Position numbers and translations under genes: made by a program. The notes under the pieces are model-generated. The model was not told the DNA's origin. It did no database searches and worked only from the letters and a program-made list of their open reading frames with translations. Below, in pieces: positions 61,819 through 64,000 of a stretch of DNA of 64,000 bases. Source of the DNA: Sphingorhabdus contaminans (GTDB taxonomy: Bacteria > Pseudomonadota > Alphaproteobacteria > Sphingomonadales > Sphingomonadaceae); contig NZ_VKKU01000002.1 in assembly GCF_007280415.1 (NCBI RefSeq), forward strand, positions 496,001 to 560,000. Reading direction: 5' to 3'. How positions within the stretch are numbered: position 1 is the first letter of the stretch; the number at the start of each line of letters is the position of its first letter.

Positions 61819-62124
61819 ATGAAAAAGAATATTTTGATCTTGTGCGGCGCAGTTTCCATGCTGGCACTTGCAGGTTGCGATACCCCTGCGGAAAATGCCA
61901 ACGAAGCGGCCGCTGAAAATCTGGACGCGCAGGCCGATGCCACACGTGAGCAGGCCGACGCGACAGCCGACGCGATGGAAGACAAGGCTGACACCTTGGA
62001 CACCCAGACTGACGGTGTGGATTCTGCCGCTGAACAGAAAATGGAAAATGATGCCCAAGCTGTTCGCGATAAAGCAGAAGTAAAGGCTGATGCCATGGAA
62101 GACAAGGCAGACGCGAAGGACTAA
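61819..62124 (+). CDS. Small Ala/Asp-rich lipoprotein
   Basis: A 101-residue precursor with a lipobox LALAGC (Cys at about 20) after a short hydrophobic leader. The mature part is alanine- and acidic-rich with repeated DATREQADATADAMEDKADT-like heptads and should form a long helix, perhaps a coiled coil like Lpp-type proteins. It is probably a stress-linked outer-membrane or periplasmic spacer. It sits 25 nt after the YeaQ-like gene and ends shortly before a strong terminator. Confidence 0.7.
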   Translation: MKKNILILCGAVSMLALAGCDTPAENANEAAAENLDAQADATREQADATADAMEDKADTLDTQTDGVDSAAEQKMENDAQAVRDKAEVKADAMEDKADAKD

Positions 62125-62150
62125 TTATCCGGTCTTTCCCTAACTTTCAA

Positions 62151-62178
62151 AACCCGCTGGCTAAGTCAGCGGGTTTTT
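62151..62178 (+). terminator. Intrinsic terminator
   Basis: AACCCGCTG pairs with CAGCGGGTT around a 7-nt loop and runs into TTTT, 27 nt after the lipoprotein stop; it also faces the end of the Crp/Fnr gene. Confidence 0.85.
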
Positions 62179-62180
62179 TG

Positions 62181-62921
62181 TCAGTCATCCCGCAGATGGT
62201 GGAGATAATTCGGGTTGAATGCGGCCAGTTTTTTAAGCCGTTCAAGATCCTTCACCTCCAATTGTCCCCGACGCAGGATGACATATCCCGTCCGATTGAG
62301 TTCCGCGATCGTTCGGCTGACATGGGGTTGCGTCATGCCCAGGGCGTCCGCAATGTCGAGCTGCGTCAACGGGAAATCACATAGCTGTCCCTGCACAAGC
62401 CCGACTGTCTTTAGCCGCAGGAAAAGTTCGCAGGCCAAATGGGCAACACTTTCCAGTGCATCGCGTTGCCCCACGCTGACTAGCCATTCGCGTTGGATCG
62501 ACCCGGTCACCAGCGATTCCCACCACAGCGCGCGCAGCAATTTCGGGTGCGCATCGCTTATCTCTTCAAACTCTTTCGGTGCCAGTCGCGCATAGCGGAT
62601 CGGCGTGATCGCGGCGATCGAATGGTCCATCGCATTGAGAATATAGACATGCAGGTCGGCGAGATCGCCAGGCAGAAAGAAGGCCAATATCTGGCGTCGG
62701 CCATCTTCCATCATTTTGTAACGGCATGCCCATCCATCAAGGAGCAAGTTGACTGTCCGGGGTTCGTCACCTTCGGAAATAATATCCTGTCCCCGGTCGG
62801 CATAGGCGACCCGGCGGGACGCCATCTCGTTGATGGCATCCTCGCTGCCGCTGGTGGTACGCATGAATGCGTTCAGTTTGGCGATCAGATACCGTCCGGG
62901 ATTTTCAAGATTCTCGTCCAT
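62181..62921 (-). CDS. Crp/Fnr-family transcriptional regulator
   Basis: A 246-residue regulator with an N-terminal cyclic-nucleotide-binding-type beta roll (about 30-125) and a C-terminal HTH (LTQLDIADALGMTQPHVSRTIAELN, then a wing), the normal Crp/Fnr layout. It has three cysteines, none grouped as the N-terminal four-cysteine cluster of oxygen-sensing FNR, so it is not an [4Fe-4S] FNR. It may sense another signal or act as a constitutive DNA binder. It shares the stretch with a sensor kinase gene that starts before the window edge. Confidence 0.88.
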   Translation of the reverse strand: MDENLENPGRYLIAKLNAFMRTTSGSEDAINEMASRRVAYADRGQDIISEGDEPRTVNLLLDGWACRYKMMEDGRRQILAFFLPGDLADLHVYILNAMDHSIAAITPIRYARLAPKEFEEISDAHPKLLRALWWESLVTGSIQREWLVSVGQRDALESVAHLACELFLRLKTVGLVQGQLCDFPLTQLDIADALGMTQPHVSRTIAELNRTGYVILRRGQLEVKDLERLKKLAAFNPNYLHHLRDD

Positions 62922-62967
62922 GCCGTCCCCTGTTGAGTCTGTTCACCGACCGCGTCCAGAGAACCGG

Positions 62968-64000
62968 TCAGGACAGCGCGGTCACGGGAAAGTGCAGCGT
63001 CGTCGAACTCCCCATGTTGCGGTCGCTGATAAATGTGACGGTGCCATTTAACTGGCTTGCGAAACCCTGCATCAATTGGGTTCCCATGTTACGGGCAAGA
63101 CCGGCATTCACGTCATATCCCTGGCCATTGTCTTCAATTGACAGAATCGCCTTGTCCCCCACCAAAGCGAAGGTCATTTCGATCTTGCCGGGTGCATTTG
63201 TGGGAAATGCGTGACGGAAACTATTGGTGACAGCTTCCACAATGAAGAGAGCCAGTGGAACAGCCGAGTCGACAGGCAGCGAACAATGATCCGCGCGAAA
63301 AGACAGGTCGACATGCTGGTTTTCACGATGGGCGTAGCGCAGTTGCTTGCACAATTCCCCCATCAACGTCTCGACGGTCACCGAGGGTTCGGCGCTGTCA
63401 TTTTCCTGTTCATAGGAAAGCCGGTGGATCAATGCGAGCGCAACGATGCGGGCGCGCGATTGCTTCAACGCCGTCTGCGCCGCGTCATCGGTAACCCGCG
63501 ACGCCTGCATGGTCAGCAGGCTCGTGACAATCTGGAGATTGTTTTTCACACGATGGTGGACTTCGCGGGTCAGCTTGGTCTTGGTGTCGAGCGCCGCGGT
63601 CAATTCTGCGGTCCGGCTATCGATGACCTCGGCCATTGTGTGCAAATCGTCGCTCAGGCCGCGCAATTCACTTGGTGCGGTAGCAAAAGCGGTCCGATTT
63701 CCGCTAAAATTGCCTTTGGTGAATTCCTCGCTCAATTGACGCAAACGCGTCAGCCACCGGATAACAAGCCTGTTGGTCCCGAACCAGATCGCGCACAAGG
63801 TCAGCAATATGGTCACCAGGGGCATGATGATGCTTGCACGAAACTGGGTGAGCGCAGCTTTCATGATGCGCGCGCGCGGCTCGGCATAGAGTACAAACAG
63901 ATCGTCACCGCTGAGCTCGACCGTCTGGTACACCCATTTTTCGTTCCCCTGTGTCCGGATCACACCGGAACTGCCTGCCGAAAGTCCTGGCGGAACGGTA
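62968..64000 (-). CDS. Sensor histidine kinase, HisKA_2/HWE type (5' end cut by window)
   Basis: At least 343 residues at the C-terminal end. A membrane span (about IIMPLVTILLTLCAIWFG), a HAMP-like linker, then REVHHRVKNNLQIVTSLL with the phospho-accepting His and an ATPase domain (FIVEAVTNSFRHAFP; LSIEDNGQGYDV). The HHRVKNNL motif marks the HisKA_2 family used by PhyR-type general stress signalling in alphaproteobacteria. The frame is open to the window end with no good start inside, so the N-terminal sensor part is missing. No response regulator is visible next to it here. Confidence 0.88.
   Translation of the reverse strand, partial: TVPPGLSAGSSGVIRTQGNEKWVYQTVELSGDDLFVLYAEPRARIMKAALTQFRASIIMPLVTILLTLCAIWFGTNRLVIRWLTRLRQLSEEFTKGNFSGNRTAFATAPSELRGLSDDLHTMAEVIDSRTAELTAALDTKTKLTREVHHRVKNNLQIVTSLLTMQASRVTDDAAQTALKQSRARIVALALIHRLSYEQENDSAEPSVTVETLMGELCKQLRYAHRENQHVDLSFRADHCSLPVDSAVPLALFIVEAVTNSFRHAFPTNAPGKIEMTFALVGDKAILSIEDNGQGYDVNAGLARNMGTQLMQGFASQLNGTVTFISDRNMGSSTTLHFPVTALS

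Noticed and set aside
1-64000. Insertion sequences, phage genes, CRISPR arrays, tRNA or rRNA genes
   Set aside because: I looked for transposase motifs, integrase motifs, regularly spaced repeats, tRNA-like cloverleaf ends and conserved rRNA stretches and saw none.

Overview
The window looks like chromosome of a Sphingomonadales alphaproteobacterium (Sphingobium / Novosphingobium / Sphingopyxis type). This rests on two long TonB-dependent receptors with sphingomonad-style N-termini, many Tat- or Sec-exported catabolic proteins, several CaiB-type CoA transferases and DUF1838 proteins, and a HisKA_2-type sensor kinase. It reads as dense accessory catabolic DNA from about 1 to 58 kb, followed by an ordinary stress-response neighbourhood from 58 to 64 kb. 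I saw no rRNA, tRNA, insertion sequence, prophage or CRISPR array.

Cluster A (about 1-35.9 kb). A leftward block holds a nitrilase-family hydrolase (cut by the window edge), a VAO-type FAD oxidase, an MFS carrier and a TonB receptor. A rightward block (6.65-20.8 kb, interrupted only by a leftward GntR/UTRA regulator) holds a CitE-like lyase, MaoC hydratase, acyl-CoA dehydrogenase, two CaiB/BaiF CoA transferases, two MmgE/PrpD proteins, a PaaK-like CoA ligase, an amidase, a HapK-like barrel protein, an SDR, a polysaccharide-deacetylase-fold hydrolase, a crotonase and a VOC protein. A leftward block (24.9-20.8 kb) holds DUF1838, DUF1330, YCII, VOC, a quinone-oxidoreductase-like MDR and a SnoaL-like protein. 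A rightward block (25.1-29.7 kb) holds an aldehyde dehydrogenase, cytochrome c, a LeuC/LeuD-like hydro-lyase pair and an isochorismatase-fold amidase. It meets a leftward alcohol dehydrogenase and isocitrate-lyase/PEP-mutase-type lyase. A second TonB receptor and a cytochrome b561-cytochrome c fusion follow. Four intergenic regions carry almost the same palindrome, TTGTCCGGACAA, which makes most of cluster A look like one regulon, probably of the embedded GntR regulator.

Cluster B (about 35.9-58 kb) contains a DUF3089 and two other alpha/beta hydrolases, a methyltransferase, two DUF1838 proteins, a GPH-type carrier, an IclR regulator, two FAD monooxygenases, another deacetylase-fold hydrolase, a second VAO-type oxidase whose reading frame has no usual start codon, another aldehyde dehydrogenase, a class-C beta-lactamase-like hydrolase, a Tat-exported amine oxidase, a maleate-isomerase-fold protein without its catalytic cysteines, a secretory lipase and a GH3 beta-glucosidase. 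It repeats the enzyme set of cluster A (VAO oxidase, ALDH, DUF1838, deacetylase, carrier), suggesting two related peripheral pathways. The substrate cannot be named from sequence; an amide- or ester-containing plant or aromatic compound converted to CoA thioesters and branched C4-C6 acids is my inference.

Right end (58-64 kb): a two-TM channel-like protein, TraR/DksA and YdcH small proteins, a YcgG/GntA-family protein overlapping a DUF1989 protein, small stress-type proteins (including a 43-residue one), GlsB/YeaQ and a small lipoprotein, a Crp/Fnr regulator and a truncated sensor histidine kinase. Candidate FNR-type and general-stress sigma (EcfG-type) sites are visible here.
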